Position numbers and translations under genes: made by a program
In this document: one piece after another, positions 34,572-43,401 of the stretch
Layout of the letters: each line of letters opens with the position of its first letter
Position numbering within the stretch: the stretch's first letter is position 1
The notes under the pieces: model-generated
What the model was told of the DNA's origin: nothing
Seen by the model: the letters and a program-made list of their open reading frames with translations, nothing else
Databases searched by the model: none
Origin: Shimia sagamensis
GTDB taxonomy: Bacteria > Pseudomonadota > Alphaproteobacteria > Rhodobacterales > Rhodobacteraceae
Length of the DNA stretch: 64,000 nt
NCBI RefSeq assembly: GCF_900182745.1
Contig: NZ_FXTY01000001.1
Location: forward strand, 310,001 to 374,000
Direction of reading: 5' to 3'

Positions 34572-34588
34572 GGCTGACCTCCGTTGTA

Positions 34589-34626
34589 ATTGGTAAATTA
34601 ATATAACCAATAATCCAAGTTGGCAA
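34589..34626 (-). promoter_or_regulatory. Candidate glc promoter and operator
   Basis: Inverted repeat ATTGGT (34589-34594) / ACCAAT (34606-34611) has an 11-bp AT-only spacer. On the minus strand TTGCCA (plus 34621-34626) and TATATT are about 15 bp apart and could be the promoter. TTGGT...ACCAA dyads are typical of FadR/GntR-type regulators such as GlcC and PdhR. Confidence 0.45.
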
Positions 34627-34655
34627 GTGAGGCCGCTTCACGTTAGGGTGCAAAC

Positions 34656-35354
34656 ATGACTCCAAACATGCTTCTCGCCCAGTTCTCCACCCTTGATTAC
34701 ACCGCTGTTGGCACCATCTTTTTGGCCTGGGCGCTTGCCACGCATCTTATTGAAAACCCACCTAAAAGCCGACCTTCCGTGTCACGGTTGATGGCGTTTT
34801 ACCGGCAGGAATGGATGGTGCATTATGTGAAGCGCGAGACGCGGGTTTTTGACGCACAAATCATGGGAAATCTACGCCAAAGCACGGCGTTTTTTGCCTC
34901 ATCTTCGATGATTGCGATTGGTGGTTTGGTGGCATTGATCGGAAATACGGACCAAATTGCCGGTGTTACCAAAGACCTGACCCAGACTGCTGAACCGGCC
35001 TCCGTTCTGGAGCTCAAGCTGGTGCTGGTGCTGCTGTTTATTGGCAATGCATTTCTGAAATTTGTGTGGTCTCACAGGCTCTTCGGCTATTGCTCGGTGC
35101 TTATGGCCGCCGTGCCAAACGACGCCAATGACCCGACCGCACTGTCGCGGGCTAGGAAAGCTGGAACCATCAACATCACCGCCTCGCGCAGTTTCAACCG
35201 CGGGATTCGGGCGATCTATTTTGGCCTTGCTGCGGCTGCGTGGATATTGGGTCCGATGATGCTTATTCTGGGCGTTTTGGTGACTGTGATTGTGCTCGGA
35301 CGGCGTGAATTTGCCTCCCAATCACGGGCCGCTTTGCTGCAAGAACCGCGCTGA
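34656..35354 (+). CDS. DUF599-family membrane protein
   Basis: This 232-residue protein has four likely helices: TIFLAWALATHLI near the N-terminus, SSMIAIGGLVALIG, KLVLVLLFIGNAFLKFVWSHRLFGYCSVLMAA and FGLAAAAWILGPMMLILGVLVTVIVLGRREF. The order and the RxFNRGIRAIYFGLAA motif are those of DUF599. Function is not established for the family. It stands alone, divergent from the glc operon and convergent with rlmH. Confidence 0.8.
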   Translation: MTPNMLLAQFSTLDYTAVGTIFLAWALATHLIENPPKSRPSVSRLMAFYRQEWMVHYVKRETRVFDAQIMGNLRQSTAFFASSSMIAIGGLVALIGNTDQIAGVTKDLTQTAEPASVLELKLVLVLLFIGNAFLKFVWSHRLFGYCSVLMAAVPNDANDPTALSRARKAGTINITASRSFNRGIRAIYFGLAAAAWILGPMMLILGVLVTVIVLGRREFASQSRAALLQEPR

Positions 35355-35373
35355 ATTAACACCTCAAAATCCA

Positions 35374-35415
35374 CGTCGGTATCGCGTCGGTATCACGACT
35401 GCTTTGCGGAGGTGC
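35374..35415 (-). repeat. Interspersed element, copy 3 (minus orientation)
   Basis: Read on the minus strand: CACCTCCGC (35415-35407), then AAAGCAGTCGT, GATACCGACGC and GATACCGACGT, 11 bp each. It lies in the spacer between the DUF599 gene and the convergent rlmH gene, 19 bp after the DUF599 stop. Confidence 0.75.
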
Positions 35416-35463
35416 ACTTTCGCAAACCTCGTGCGCATTAACTTTTCAAAGGCTAAATGAAAT

Positions 35464-35940
35464 TTAGACGCGGTGGTACGGCGCGCCAGCCAAAATGCTG
35501 GCCGCGCGATAAAGCTGCTCACTCAGCATCACCCGCGCCAGCATATGTGGCCAAACCATTTTACCAAAACTCAATTTGGCATCGGCCCGCGCCCGCAAGG
35601 TTGGATCAATGCCGTCCGCCCCGCCGATTACGAAGGCCAGATCCCCACGCCCATCGTCGCGCCAGCCACCCAGCATAGTGGCAAAGTCAGGACTGCTCAT
35701 CAGCTTGCCACGTTCATCCAGCGCACAGATCACCGCGCCTTTGGGAATGACACCATCCAGCAAGCCGGCCTCAGCCGCCATGCCGCCACCTTTGCGGTCC
35801 TCAACCTCATGCACCGCAACCGGACCAAGGCCCAAGGCCCGTCCGGTGCGATCAAATCGAGTGAGGTAGTCGTCAAGAAGGTCGCGCTCGGGACCAGACC
35901 GCAGCCGCCCAACGGCGCAGATGTGCACCTTGAGTGCCAT
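35464..35940 (-). CDS. rlmH: 23S rRNA pseudouridine-1915 N3-methyltransferase RlmH
   Basis: This SPOUT methyltransferase has 158 residues, the standard length. Visible marks are KVHICAVGRLRSGPERDLLDDYL, ALDERGKLMSS, the SAM-knot FVIGGADGID, and the C-terminal MVWPHMLARVMLSEQLYRAASILAGAPYHR. The ATG at 35940 is chosen because MALKVHI is the usual family start; the frame is open further upstream. It lies 44 bp after rsfS, the frequent neighbour. Confidence 0.95.
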   Translation of the reverse strand: MALKVHICAVGRLRSGPERDLLDDYLTRFDRTGRALGLGPVAVHEVEDRKGGGMAAEAGLLDGVIPKGAVICALDERGKLMSSPDFATMLGGWRDDGRGDLAFVIGGADGIDPTLRARADAKLSFGKMVWPHMLARVMLSEQLYRAASILAGAPYHRV

Positions 35941-35984
35941 GTCATGCCCTCCCGACCTGCGAACAACGCAGGTCACCCAAATGC

Positions 35985-36410
35985 TTATGCGGCGCCGCCG
36001 GGGACCCACATCTTTTCGAGCTGGTAGAACTCGCGCACTTCCGGACGGAAGATGTGCAAAATCACGTCACCAGTGTCCACAAGAACCCAGTCACCTGTTT
36101 CCTTGCCTTCAACTTTGGCGCCGCGCCCAAACTCAGCCTTCAGCCGTTCAATCAGCTTCTCGGCAATCGCGGTCACCTGACGCGAGGAGCGCCCGGTGCA
36201 GATCACCATGTAGTCGCCAATAGACGTTTTGCCGCGCAGATCGATCTGCACCACATCTTCAGCTTTGTCTTCATCCAGAGAGGTGAGGATACGGGCAAGC
36301 AGTGCCTCGCTTGTCGTATCCGGAGAGTCCGACGTTACAATCGAACCAGTGTCAGTAGCATTGGCCACGTCGTTGTTCAGAGACAGAAGTCTGTCCTCCT
36401 TAAATCGCAC
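35985..36410 (-). CDS. rsfS: Ribosomal silencing factor RsfS
   Basis: This RsfS/Iojap protein binds ribosomal protein uL14 and blocks subunit joining. The core ILTSLDEDKAEDVVQIDLRGK, MVICTGRSSRQVTAIAEKL and DWVLVDTGDVILHIFRPEVREFYQLEKMW is clear. The start is uncertain: the ATG at 36410 has no ribosome site, while AAGGAGG lies inside codons 4-6 and points to CTG at 36386 (eight bases after it). An ATG-started frame is given here. A nadD gene, a common neighbour, is not seen. It precedes rlmH. Confidence 0.9.
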   Translation of the reverse strand: MRFKEDRLLSLNNDVANATDTGSIVTSDSPDTTSEALLARILTSLDEDKAEDVVQIDLRGKTSIGDYMVICTGRSSRQVTAIAEKLIERLKAEFGRGAKVEGKETGDWVLVDTGDVILHIFRPEVREFYQLEKMWVPGGAA

Positions 36411-36577
36411 CCGTTTGCCCCGGTGCCGAGCATAAATTCAAGATAGCACCGGTTGGCGCTTTTCTCAACGAAAGGCAAGGGGGATTCGCCTTCAAAGCAA
36501 TCAAACCTTGTGAACTGGCCCATTCCTTTTAGGGTGAGCGAGATTAAATCACCTTCCGATCTTTGAAAGATATTGTC

Positions 36578-36952
36578 ATGCGTAGCCTCCGTTTTGCTCC
36601 CTTCATCGTTGCCCTCTCCGCCTTGCCAGCCTTTGCAGAAGGGGACTGTGTTGCCAAAATTTCCAATGAACATGTCAATTCCACCGCTCACATGCTCATT
36701 GAGCTGAATGATTTGGGAGAGTGGAGCGACGACGCCTTTCAGGTGAGCGTCATGGCGGCCACGCGGTTTGTCGAAAAAATGGGGTGCAAAAGCGGCGATC
36801 TAAAAGTTTCCCCAAGACGAAATGAGGGAAGCTGCGTGCATTTGGTGAAAAACACACCCGCCACTTGTCTGTTTCACAGCAACCTTGGTGTGTTCAGCAC
36901 GCAGGAAACCTATGATTCCTTGATCAACGTTGTCTGGTTCAATCTGGACTAG
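36578..36952 (+). CDS. Small secreted cysteine-containing protein
   Basis: The product is about 124 residues. A Sec signal peptide (RSLRFAPFIVALSALPAFA) is followed by a mature part that begins EGDCVAKISNEH and contains four cysteines (EGDC, MGCKSG, GSCVHL, ATCLF) that could make two disulfides. I do not recognise the family. The ATG at 36578 gives a normal signal peptide; an earlier in-frame start at 36563 is possible. Its 3' end overlaps the convergent channel gene by 14 bases. Confidence 0.65.
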   Translation: MRSLRFAPFIVALSALPAFAEGDCVAKISNEHVNSTAHMLIELNDLGEWSDDAFQVSVMAATRFVEKMGCKSGDLKVSPRRNEGSCVHLVKNTPATCLFHSNLGVFSTQETYDSLINVVWFNLD

Positions 36953-38384
36953 GCGTCATTGACGGTGCTGGAATGGTCGCCCCTTCGTCCTCCAACATAC
37001 GCACCTCTCGCTGAGGGAACGGCAACGAAATGCCATTCTCATGGAACGCATCCCACAGCGCCAGGTACACATTGCCGCGAATGTTGGTCAGCCCGCCGGT
37101 TGGGTCTTCAATCCAGAAACGCAGGATATAGTCCACGCTGCTGTCGCCAAATCCAACGATGTGGCAGACAGGTGTGTTGGGATAATGCAGCACGCGCTGT
37201 ACCGATTTTGCCGCCTCAATCGCCACTTTGCGCACCACGTGCGGGTCGTCGCCATAGGCCGTGCCAAAAAAGATATCAAGCCGCACATAGCTGTCCGAAT
37301 GGGACCAGTTCACCACTTGATTGGTGATCAGGTCTTCATTGGGGATCAGGAACTCTTTGCCGTCCCGTGTGACCACAGAGATGTAGCGCGCACCCAGGGA
37401 GTTGATCCAGCCAAAGGTCTCGCCAAGTGAGATCACATCGCCAGGCTTGATCGATTTATCCATCACGATAATCAGGCCCGAGACCAGATTGGACACCACC
37501 TTTTGCAGACCAAAACCAAGGCCCACACCGATGAACCCGGTCAAGAAGGCGAGGCCTTTGAGATCAAAGCCAATGATGCGCAATCCAACAAAGAAAGCGG
37601 CGGTGTAGAGAAACACCTGTAACAGCTTGCCAAACAACACCCGCATGGAAGGCGAGATGTCTTCGCTACGCTTGAGCCTCGCATCCGCTTGGCGTGACAA
37701 CAGGCGGGTGATGGCAAAGGTCAGGCCAAGCAACACAACCGCCTGCGCGATCATCCAAAGGGACAGTCGGGAGTCGCCAAACACCAACGCCATGCTGTCC
37801 ATCAGCTGCACCGCGTCGTCGCGCAATCCGGTCAAAACAAGCGTGACCCAAATCCATGCGCCATAGCGCAGAAAGGTCCGCAGTGTGGTGTTCTGAACCA
37901 CGCGCAATACCGCGACAACAACCAACCACGCCAAGGCCAAGTTAGCCAAGCCCACCAACAGGTAAGACCGGCTCGGCCATGTCACCGCCTGCATCAGCCA
38001 GACAGTGAACCAAATCAACAGGTTGAACACAAACAGCGGCATGCGCCGATGCACCATCATGGCATAGCGGTAGCGCAGCTTGGACCAGCCTTCGCGCGAT
38101 TTTAGCCAAGCGTAGAACCGCGGTTTGAGCCAGGCAGCAATGGCAAAGGACAGCCCGAATAAACCAAGCGCTATGACAACTTGATAAAACGCCCAGGGCC
38201 GCAGCAGGCTTTCGCCAAAATTTACAACCTGCTCCCAAATGCCCAAGGCAATTTCTGTGGTTTCCGTGGTGGTTTCAGACTCCGGCGTCGACGTGACCTG
38301 CCGTTCGGCTCCGGCGATACGGTCCAACTCGGATTCCTGCGTGTCGCCAACGCCTTGTGTCTCTGCGGTGTTCTCCTCAGCCAT
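36939..38384 (-). CDS. MscS-family mechanosensitive ion channel
   Basis: This 481-residue protein has five or six membrane helices, the last followed by the MscS core: GLKGLAFLTGFIGVGLGFGLQKVVSNLVSGLIIVMDKSIKPGDVISL, then FGWINSLGARYISVVTRDGKEFLIPN and the cytoplasmic cage region ending LPFPQREVRML. It relieves turgor on hypo-osmotic shock. The acidic N-terminus (EENTAETQGVGDTQESELD) is extra to minimal MscS. The ATG at 38384 is preferred over upstream in-frame codons because it starts the acidic tail without overlap of the small gene region. Confidence 0.88.
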   Translation of the reverse strand: MAEENTAETQGVGDTQESELDRIAGAERQVTSTPESETTTETTEIALGIWEQVVNFGESLLRPWAFYQVVIALGLFGLSFAIAAWLKPRFYAWLKSREGWSKLRYRYAMMVHRRMPLFVFNLLIWFTVWLMQAVTWPSRSYLLVGLANLALAWLVVVAVLRVVQNTTLRTFLRYGAWIWVTLVLTGLRDDAVQLMDSMALVFGDSRLSLWMIAQAVVLLGLTFAITRLLSRQADARLKRSEDISPSMRVLFGKLLQVFLYTAAFFVGLRIIGFDLKGLAFLTGFIGVGLGFGLQKVVSNLVSGLIIVMDKSIKPGDVISLGETFGWINSLGARYISVVTRDGKEFLIPNEDLITNQVVNWSHSDSYVRLDIFFGTAYGDDPHVVRKVAIEAAKSVQRVLHYPNTPVCHIVGFGDSSVDYILRFWIEDPTGGLTNIRGNVYLALWDAFHENGISLPFPQREVRMLEDEGATIPAPSMTPSPD

Positions 38385-38484
38385 AGAGGCATCCTTGCAC
38401 GTCCGATCCCCTTGCGGCAACGCAGCAGTCACGGATTGTGCGCTTCTGCTTGAAGGAATCTGCGCGACCCTGTAGGGGAGAGCC

Positions 38485-38571
38485 ATGAAACGCATCTATG
38501 ATATTGCTGACCACGCCTTTTTGCCTTGGCGCTTCTTTGGTCAGAGCAAATCCATCATCGCCGCGCTATGA
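38485..38571 (+). CDS. Candidate small protein of 28 residues upstream of leuC
   Basis: ATG at 38485 is preceded by GGGGAG at good distance, and 28 codons follow before TGA: MKRIYDIADHAFLPW, then RFFGQSKSIIAAL. It lies alone in the 260-bp spacer between the divergent channel gene and leuC, 73 bp before the leuC ATG. Leucine codons are only two, so a classic leu attenuator peptide is unlikely. The composition (aromatic, basic) could suit a membrane-surface microprotein. Confidence 0.5.
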   Translation: MKRIYDIADHAFLPWRFFGQSKSIIAAL

Positions 38572-38644
38572 GCTTTTGGCGCAGCTTCGCTGTGCCCGTT
38601 AGTCAGCCATAACTTCAGCTATCCAAACAGAATGGAGAGGACCT

Positions 38645-40051
38645 ATGTCCCCCAAAACGCTCTATGATAAGATCTGGGATGCCCATGTTGCGCATGAAGC
38701 CGACGATGGCACCTGCCTTTTGTACATCGACCGTCACCTTGTACACGAAGTGACCAGCCCGCAGGCCTTTGAAGGGCTGCGCATGACTGGTCGCAAAGTA
38801 CGCGCGCCGGAGAAAACCATCGCAGTGCCGGATCACAACGTGCCAACCACCGAAGGCCGGGATGATCCGTCCCAGATGACCGAGGAAAGCCGCATTCAGG
38901 TGGCTGCACTGGACACCAACGCCCGCGAGTTTGGCGTGCATTACTATCCGGTGTCTGACGTGCGTCAGGGCATCGTGCATATTGTTGGTCCAGAGCAGGG
39001 CTGGACCTTGCCCGGCATGACCGTGGTCTGTGGTGACAGCCACACGGCGACGCATGGCGCATTTGGGTCTTTGGCCCACGGCATTGGCACCTCTGAGGTC
39101 GAGCACGTACTTGCCACGCAGACGCTGATCCAGAAGAAATCCAAAAACATGAAAGTGGAGATCACTGGCAAATTGAAGCCGGGCGTGACCGCCAAAGACA
39201 TCACCCTGGCGGTGATTGGTGAAACCGGCACTGGTGGTGGCACTGGGTATGTCATCGAGTATTGTGGCGAAGCGATCCGCGATCTGTCGATGGAAGGCCG
39301 CATGACCGTCTGTAACATGGCCATCGAAGGCGGCGCGCGCGCTGGTCTGATTGCACCGGATGAAACCACGTTCAACTACGTCAAAGGCCGCCCACACGCG
39401 CCAAAGGCGGGTGCATTTGAGCAGGCCCTGGAGTACTGGAAAACACTCTTCACCGACGAAGGTGCGCATTTCGACAAGGTTGTCACGCTGAAAGGCGAAG
39501 ACATTCAGCCGGTTGTCACATGGGGCACCTCGCCCGAGGATGTGCTGCCAATCACCGGAGTTGTGCCAAACCCGGAAGATTTTGAAGGCGGCAAGATTGA
39601 AGCGGCCCGTCGTTCCATCGAATACATGGGTCTGACGCCAGGTCAGAAACTGACCGACATCGAGATCGACACCGTGTTCATCGGCTCCTGCACCAACGGC
39701 CGGATCGAAGACTTCCGCGCTGTGGCTGAGGTTGTCAAAGGCAAGAAGATCAAAGACGGCATGCGGGCAATGATTGTACCGGGCTCTGGCCTTGTACGGG
39801 CGCAAGCCGAAGAAGAAGGTCTGGCGGACATCTTCCGCGAGGCGGGCTTTGAATGGCGTCTGGCTGGCTGCTCCATGTGTCTGGCGATGAACCCTGATCA
39901 GTTGAGCGAAGGGGAGCGTTGCGCCGCAACGTCCAACCGCAACTTCGAAGGCCGTCAGGGCTATAAGGGACGCACACACCTTGTGTCCCCTGCCATGGCT
40001 GCCGCCGCTGCCCTCACCGGCAAGCTGACTGATATTCGGGAGATGATGTAA
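38645..40051 (+). CDS. leuC: 3-isopropylmalate dehydratase large subunit
   Basis: This 468-residue aconitase-family subunit isomerises 2- to 3-isopropylmalate in leucine synthesis. It holds the [4Fe-4S] cluster; ligand regions GSCTNGR and [10 protein letters not shown] are visible, along with [14 protein letters not shown] near the N-terminus. The start follows GGAGAGG. Its stop overlaps the leuD ATG (TAATG). leuB is 7 kb downstream. Confidence 0.97.
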   Translation: MSPKTLYDKIWDAHVAHEADDGTCLLYIDRHLVHEVTSPQAFEGLRMTGRKVRAPEKTIAVPDHNVPTTEGRDDPSQMTEESRIQVAALDTNAREFGVHYYPVSDVRQGIVHIVGPEQGWTLPGMTVVCGDSHTATHGAFGSLAHGIGTSEVEHVLATQTLIQKKSKNMKVEITGKLKPGVTAKDITLAVIGETGTGGGTGYVIEYCGEAIRDLSMEGRMTVCNMAIEGGARAGLIAPDETTFNYVKGRPHAPKAGAFEQALEYWKTLFTDEGAHFDKVVTLKGEDIQPVVTWGTSPEDVLPITGVVPNPEDFEGGKIEAARRSIEYMGLTPGQKLTDIEIDTVFIGSCTNGRIEDFRAVAEVVKGKKIKDGMRAMIVPGSGLVRAQAEEEGLADIFREAGFEWRLAGCSMCLAMNPDQLSEGERCAATSNRNFEGRQGYKGRTHLVSPAMAAAAALTGKLTDIREMM

Positions 40052-40656
40052 TGGAAAAGTTTGAAAAACTGCAGGGTATCGCAGCACCCATGCCGCTGGT
40101 GAATATCGACACCGACATGATCATCCCGAAGGTGCACCTAAAATCGATCAAGCGCACCGGGTTTGGCAAAAACCTGTTTGATGAGATGCGGTTTAACCGC
40201 GACGGCACCGAAATTGCAGATTTTGTGCTGAACAAGCCGCAATATCGCAGTGCGGAAATTCTCGTGGCCGGTGACAACTTTGGCTGTGGCTCGTCGCGTG
40301 AGCACGCGCCTTGGGCGATTGCGGATTTTGGCATCAAATGTGTGATCTCAACATCCTTTGCGGACATCTTCTTCAACAACTGCTTCAAGAACGGCATCTT
40401 GCCAATTGTCTTGCCGCAGGAGCAGGTCGACCTGTTGATGAAAGACGCAGAAAAAGGCGCCAACGCGCGTATGACTGTGGATCTGGAAGCCCAGGAAATC
40501 ACTTCGTCCGATGGGGATGTGGTGAAGTTTGACGTGGATGCATTCAAAAAGCACTGCTTGTTGAACGGTCTGGATGACATTGGCCTGACCATGGAGAAAG
40601 CAGCTTCCATCGACGCCTATGAAGCCAAAGCGGGTGCCGCGCGTCCGTGGGTGTAA
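40051..40656 (+). CDS. leuD: 3-isopropylmalate dehydratase small subunit
   Basis: This 201-residue swivel-domain partner of LeuC shows [16 protein letters not shown], the [17 protein letters not shown] active-site loop, and [17 protein letters not shown]. The length is normal. It is translationally coupled to leuC and followed at once by a strong terminator, so leuCD form a closed two-gene unit apart from leuB. Confidence 0.97.
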   Translation: MEKFEKLQGIAAPMPLVNIDTDMIIPKVHLKSIKRTGFGKNLFDEMRFNRDGTEIADFVLNKPQYRSAEILVAGDNFGCGSSREHAPWAIADFGIKCVISTSFADIFFNNCFKNGILPIVLPQEQVDLLMKDAEKGANARMTVDLEAQEITSSDGDVVKFDVDAFKKHCLLNGLDDIGLTMEKAASIDAYEAKAGAARPWV

Positions 40657-40683
40657 TCTGCTCGGCCTTTGATTGACATAGCT

Positions 40684-40720
40684 CCGCACAACCGTTCAAG
40701 TTGTGCGGGGTTTTCTTTTT
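40684..40720 (+). terminator. Rho-independent terminator after leuD
   Basis: CCGCACAAC (40684-40692) and GTTGTGCGG (40700-40708) pair perfectly across a seven-base loop, followed by GGTTTTCTTTTT. It ends seven bases before the start of the next small gene. Confidence 0.92.
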
Positions 40721-40726
40721 GGATTG

Positions 40727-41050
40727 ATGTGCATGTTTAAAGACTTGTTCAGACGGAAAAGCCGGGTTGAACGTATCCACGACGAACTAAAGGTGTTGAT
40801 CGGGCTAATAGAGAGTTCCGAAGGGCGGGAGTTTTGGGCCAGCCAATTGCGCAGTCTGAAGAAGGTCACAAACGAAACCCAGCTGTGTCATGGCATCCAG
40901 ACAATGTACGGCGGCATGGGGTCATTCAATGACATCGTGTTTCACAAATTGAATGGAGATACGGGCACCGAAGAGGAGCTCAACCTTTTGAATGAACGTT
41001 TTTGTCACCACAAGAGTCGCCTATATGGCTTTACCCAAAAACACACGTGA
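40727..41050 (+). CDS. Small helical protein of unknown function (DUF6966-like motif)
   Basis: The product is about 107 residues with a basic N-terminus (MFKDLFRRKSRVERI) and then helices (HDELKVLIGLIESSEGREFWASQLRSL). A MYGGMGSFNDIVFHKL segment reminds me of DUF6966, though I am unsure. ATG codons at 40727 and 40733 are both possible. It begins just after the leuD terminator and the next gene starts three bases after its stop, so the two may be co-transcribed. Confidence 0.6.
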   Translation: MCMFKDLFRRKSRVERIHDELKVLIGLIESSEGREFWASQLRSLKKVTNETQLCHGIQTMYGGMGSFNDIVFHKLNGDTGTEEELNLLNERFCHHKSRLYGFTQKHT

Positions 41051-41052
41051 GG

Positions 41053-41631
41053 ATGGAAGAAACAACGGCGACCATCGGTCCCCTCGATTGGTTTATGGAT
41101 ACCTCCATTGAAACCGAACGCCTTCTGCTCCGCCCCTGTCGGAAGGAAGACGCAGACGCGCTCACCACCTTGATGACACCGGAGATCAGCCAGTCGGTGG
41201 CCGTTTGGCCGACCCCGCTTTTGAAACAAGACACTCAAGAGATCCTCCGCAACAACATCGAAGCCATGCAGCAGGACGCGGTGTTTGCCACCGTGGTGAT
41301 GTGCAAAGACAGCGGTGACATCATCGGCTGGTGCAAGCTCGACATTGCCGATGATCAAGCTGAACTGGGCTATTGGATTGGCGCAGCCTTTCAGCGCAAA
41401 GGTTATGCAATTGAGCTGTCGCGGGGCGCGATTGCGTTTGCCTTTGACCAGCTGGGCGTGACGTCGGTGCGTGCCGGTGCGCAGGTTGGCAATACAGCAT
41501 CCTTGGCGTTGCTGGCAAAGCTCGGGATGACACGAGACGGCGTGGAAGCAATTTGGGCCCCTGCCCGACAGAGGTTCGAGGACTGCGCGTTCTGGCATCT
41601 GAGCCGAGACGATTGGCGTCGGCTTCAGTAG
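41053..41631 (+). CDS. GNAT family N-acetyltransferase (RimJ/RimL-like)
   Basis: The product is about 192 residues. The family start TSIETERLLLRPCRKEDAD, the strand-helix VATVVMCKDSGDIIGWCKLDIADDQAELGYWIGAAFQRKGYA (acetyl-CoA loop QRKGYA) and NTASLALLAKLGMTRDGV are clear. Substrate unknown. ATGs at 41053 and 41095 are both in frame; the second gives the usual short N-terminus. It is followed by two GC-rich hairpins. Confidence 0.75.
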   Translation: MEETTATIGPLDWFMDTSIETERLLLRPCRKEDADALTTLMTPEISQSVAVWPTPLLKQDTQEILRNNIEAMQQDAVFATVVMCKDSGDIIGWCKLDIADDQAELGYWIGAAFQRKGYAIELSRGAIAFAFDQLGVTSVRAGAQVGNTASLALLAKLGMTRDGVEAIWAPARQRFEDCAFWHLSRDDWRRLQ

Positions 41632-41683
41632 GCAACCTCCGAAGTCTTCGCAGCGACCGAGCCGAGGGGCGAAAGCGAAGCGC

Positions 41684-41731
41684 CCGCCCCGTGGGGGCGG
41701 TTCGGACGCTCGCCAAAGCGTCGCTTTGGCG
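41684..41731. repeat. Two adjacent GC-rich hairpins
   Basis: CCGCCCC / GGGGCGG (41684-41700) and CGCCAAAGCG / CGCTTTGGCG (41711-41731) are perfect stems in the convergent spacer 41632-41754. Neither has a U tract, so they look like structural or REP-like elements that may protect both mRNA ends. Confidence 0.55.
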
Positions 41732-41754
41732 TCTTATCGCAATCTACATCCACA

Positions 41755-42969
41755 TCACTCCGCAGGTACTGCCACCTGACGATCCGTGCCGCCCATATGC
41801 TTGGCGTTGAGCTTCAGCACCAGCCAGATCATCGTGACTTGCAGCGCGATCGCCACGGCGGAAATCAGCAGATAGGCCAGCGAGAACTTATCGACCAAGC
41901 CGCTCGCCACCAGCCCTTTGTTGAGCCAGAAGTGCAACATCACCGACAGCGCCACGCCGGGGCAGACCAGCGCATAGGAGCCAGCAGACTTTTCCGGTCC
42001 GGTCACAAATTTGGACACATAGCCAAAGCGACGCAGCACGGTCAGGCCAAGCGCAAACACAGCCAACTGCACCATCAGCAAGGTGGTCAACATCGACAGG
42101 GTTTCGCCAGCACCACCATGCACGTCAAAATGCACATGTAACCCGTGGTTCTGGCGCATCCAGGCAATTGTGATCACCGTGATCAGCGGCACGATGATCA
42201 GCAGTGTGGGCGCGCTTTCGGCGTTGGCACCGTTTTCCATCATCGACCGCAAGCCTAGGATCACGTTGGCAACCGCCAACAGGATCGCAACCACGATGAA
42301 GAAACTCGACAGGATGAAGGACAGGCCTGCGATCATGGCTGACCCGCTCATCGCGGACGGCGCTGCGAGGCCAACACCCACCATGGCAAAGGCAAACGCC
42401 GGAAGCACCTGCGCAAAACTGTTGTTTTTGGCGCAGTTAAAGCCGCCGTTGATCAACACGCGACCAAAGAAGTCCCGCATGATCATCAAGCCATAGCCGC
42501 CGATCAGCACAAAGGCGATCATCGCCAGCGGGAACAGATATTCGACGACGTTCCACAATCCCGGAACAAACACCAAACCCACAATGAAACCGCCGTTCAC
42601 AACCATCGCCAAGGCGAGCGGGATGGCCATCAATTGTGTTTCCGCATTGGAGGTGCGCAGCGCCGCATAGGCGTCGGTTGTTTTGAAGGCAGCGACACCG
42701 CGCAAGTTCCAGATCAACGATTTGATCATTAGGAAGGCAAGCCCGGCGATGCCAACCATGGCCGCCACAATGGCAGCCTTGAGCGGTACGGCGCCACTGG
42801 CAAACGCCCCCATTATGTCTTCAAAAATGGGCACGGGGCGGCCCGGATGCGGCACCCAGAACATCAGAAACATAAAGAAGGTGACCATCAGGCCACCGGC
42901 ACCAAGTGTGGCGAGAAAGTAGAGGGGAGAGTATGGCGGGCGCATCTGCGCCTCAGAGGGGGATGACAT
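41755..42969 (-). CDS. TsoY/SLAC1-like multi-helix membrane protein
   Basis: This 404-residue protein has ten or so hydrophobic helices. The start PPYSPLYFLATLGAGGLMVTFFMFLMFWVPHPG resembles the TsoY family and, more broadly, the TDT/SLAC1 anion channels. A lone cysteine stands in GGFNCAKNNS. The ATG at 42969 is chosen because AAAGGA lies inside the alternative longer frame (42984) just before it. An FNR-type box 54 bp upstream suggests expression under low oxygen. The transported ion is unknown. Confidence 0.7.
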   Translation of the reverse strand: MSSPSEAQMRPPYSPLYFLATLGAGGLMVTFFMFLMFWVPHPGRPVPIFEDIMGAFASGAVPLKAAIVAAMVGIAGLAFLMIKSLIWNLRGVAAFKTTDAYAALRTSNAETQLMAIPLALAMVVNGGFIVGLVFVPGLWNVVEYLFPLAMIAFVLIGGYGLMIMRDFFGRVLINGGFNCAKNNSFAQVLPAFAFAMVGVGLAAPSAMSGSAMIAGLSFILSSFFIVVAILLAVANVILGLRSMMENGANAESAPTLLIIVPLITVITIAWMRQNHGLHVHFDVHGGAGETLSMLTTLLMVQLAVFALGLTVLRRFGYVSKFVTGPEKSAGSYALVCPGVALSVMLHFWLNKGLVASGLVDKFSLAYLLISAVAIALQVTMIWLVLKLNAKHMGGTDRQVAVPAE

Positions 42970-43401
42970 GACATTTCCTTTCATATTCTAATTTCAGCAT
43001 ATGATGAAAATTTGGGGCCGCATTGACATAAATCAATACACATTCCTCTTTTGGAATGTTTTGAGAACCAAATAAGGCGGAAATGTGGCGCAGCTGGGTG
43101 CACAGAGCCTCTCCCGCTGGAGGCGCCTTGTTGTCACCCCAAACACCACCACCAGATTTAGTACAGCCCTGAAAAATTGTGCTTTTTCCAGAGACCCAAT
43201 TGATGCATTCGCGCACCAGTCCCCCCCGCTCACTTGGATATCTTGGACAATTTCCAAACAAAACCTTGAGGCCCGCCGACATCCGATGCCACAATAAGGC
43301 ATAAATGAGGCACCTCGTCGCAAAGACGGGATCAAGTTGGAACAAGATCGCACGGCCAAAGAGCCACAAAACGCGACATCCGGTTTGAAGGGACACGAGC
43401 T
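42970..43401. promoter_or_regulatory. 432-bp divergent spacer
   Basis: It contains the FNR-type box at 43023-43036 and AT-rich stretches suited to promoters on both strands. I see no convincing gene in it; the longer open frames have no ribosome site and no protein-like composition. Confidence 0.5.
43023..43036 (-). promoter_or_regulatory. FNR/FnrL-type box upstream of the TsoY-like gene
   Basis: TTGACATAAATCAA fits the TTGAT-N4-ATCAA dyad at nine of ten fixed positions. It lies about 54 bp before the TsoY-like start. On the minus strand a CATCAT that could be a -10 begins 16 bp after the box, as for class II activation. Confidence 0.65.

Noticed and set aside
36563-36577. Earlier ATG for the small secreted protein
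   Set aside because: It adds MKDIV before a complete signal peptide and has no better ribosome site.
38615-40087. A 490-codon frame antisense to leuC
   Set aside because: leuC is certain; the antisense frame spans its whole length because of codon bias.
41684-41731. The two hairpins as a bidirectional terminator
   Set aside because: Neither side has a U tract; they were recorded as structural repeats instead.
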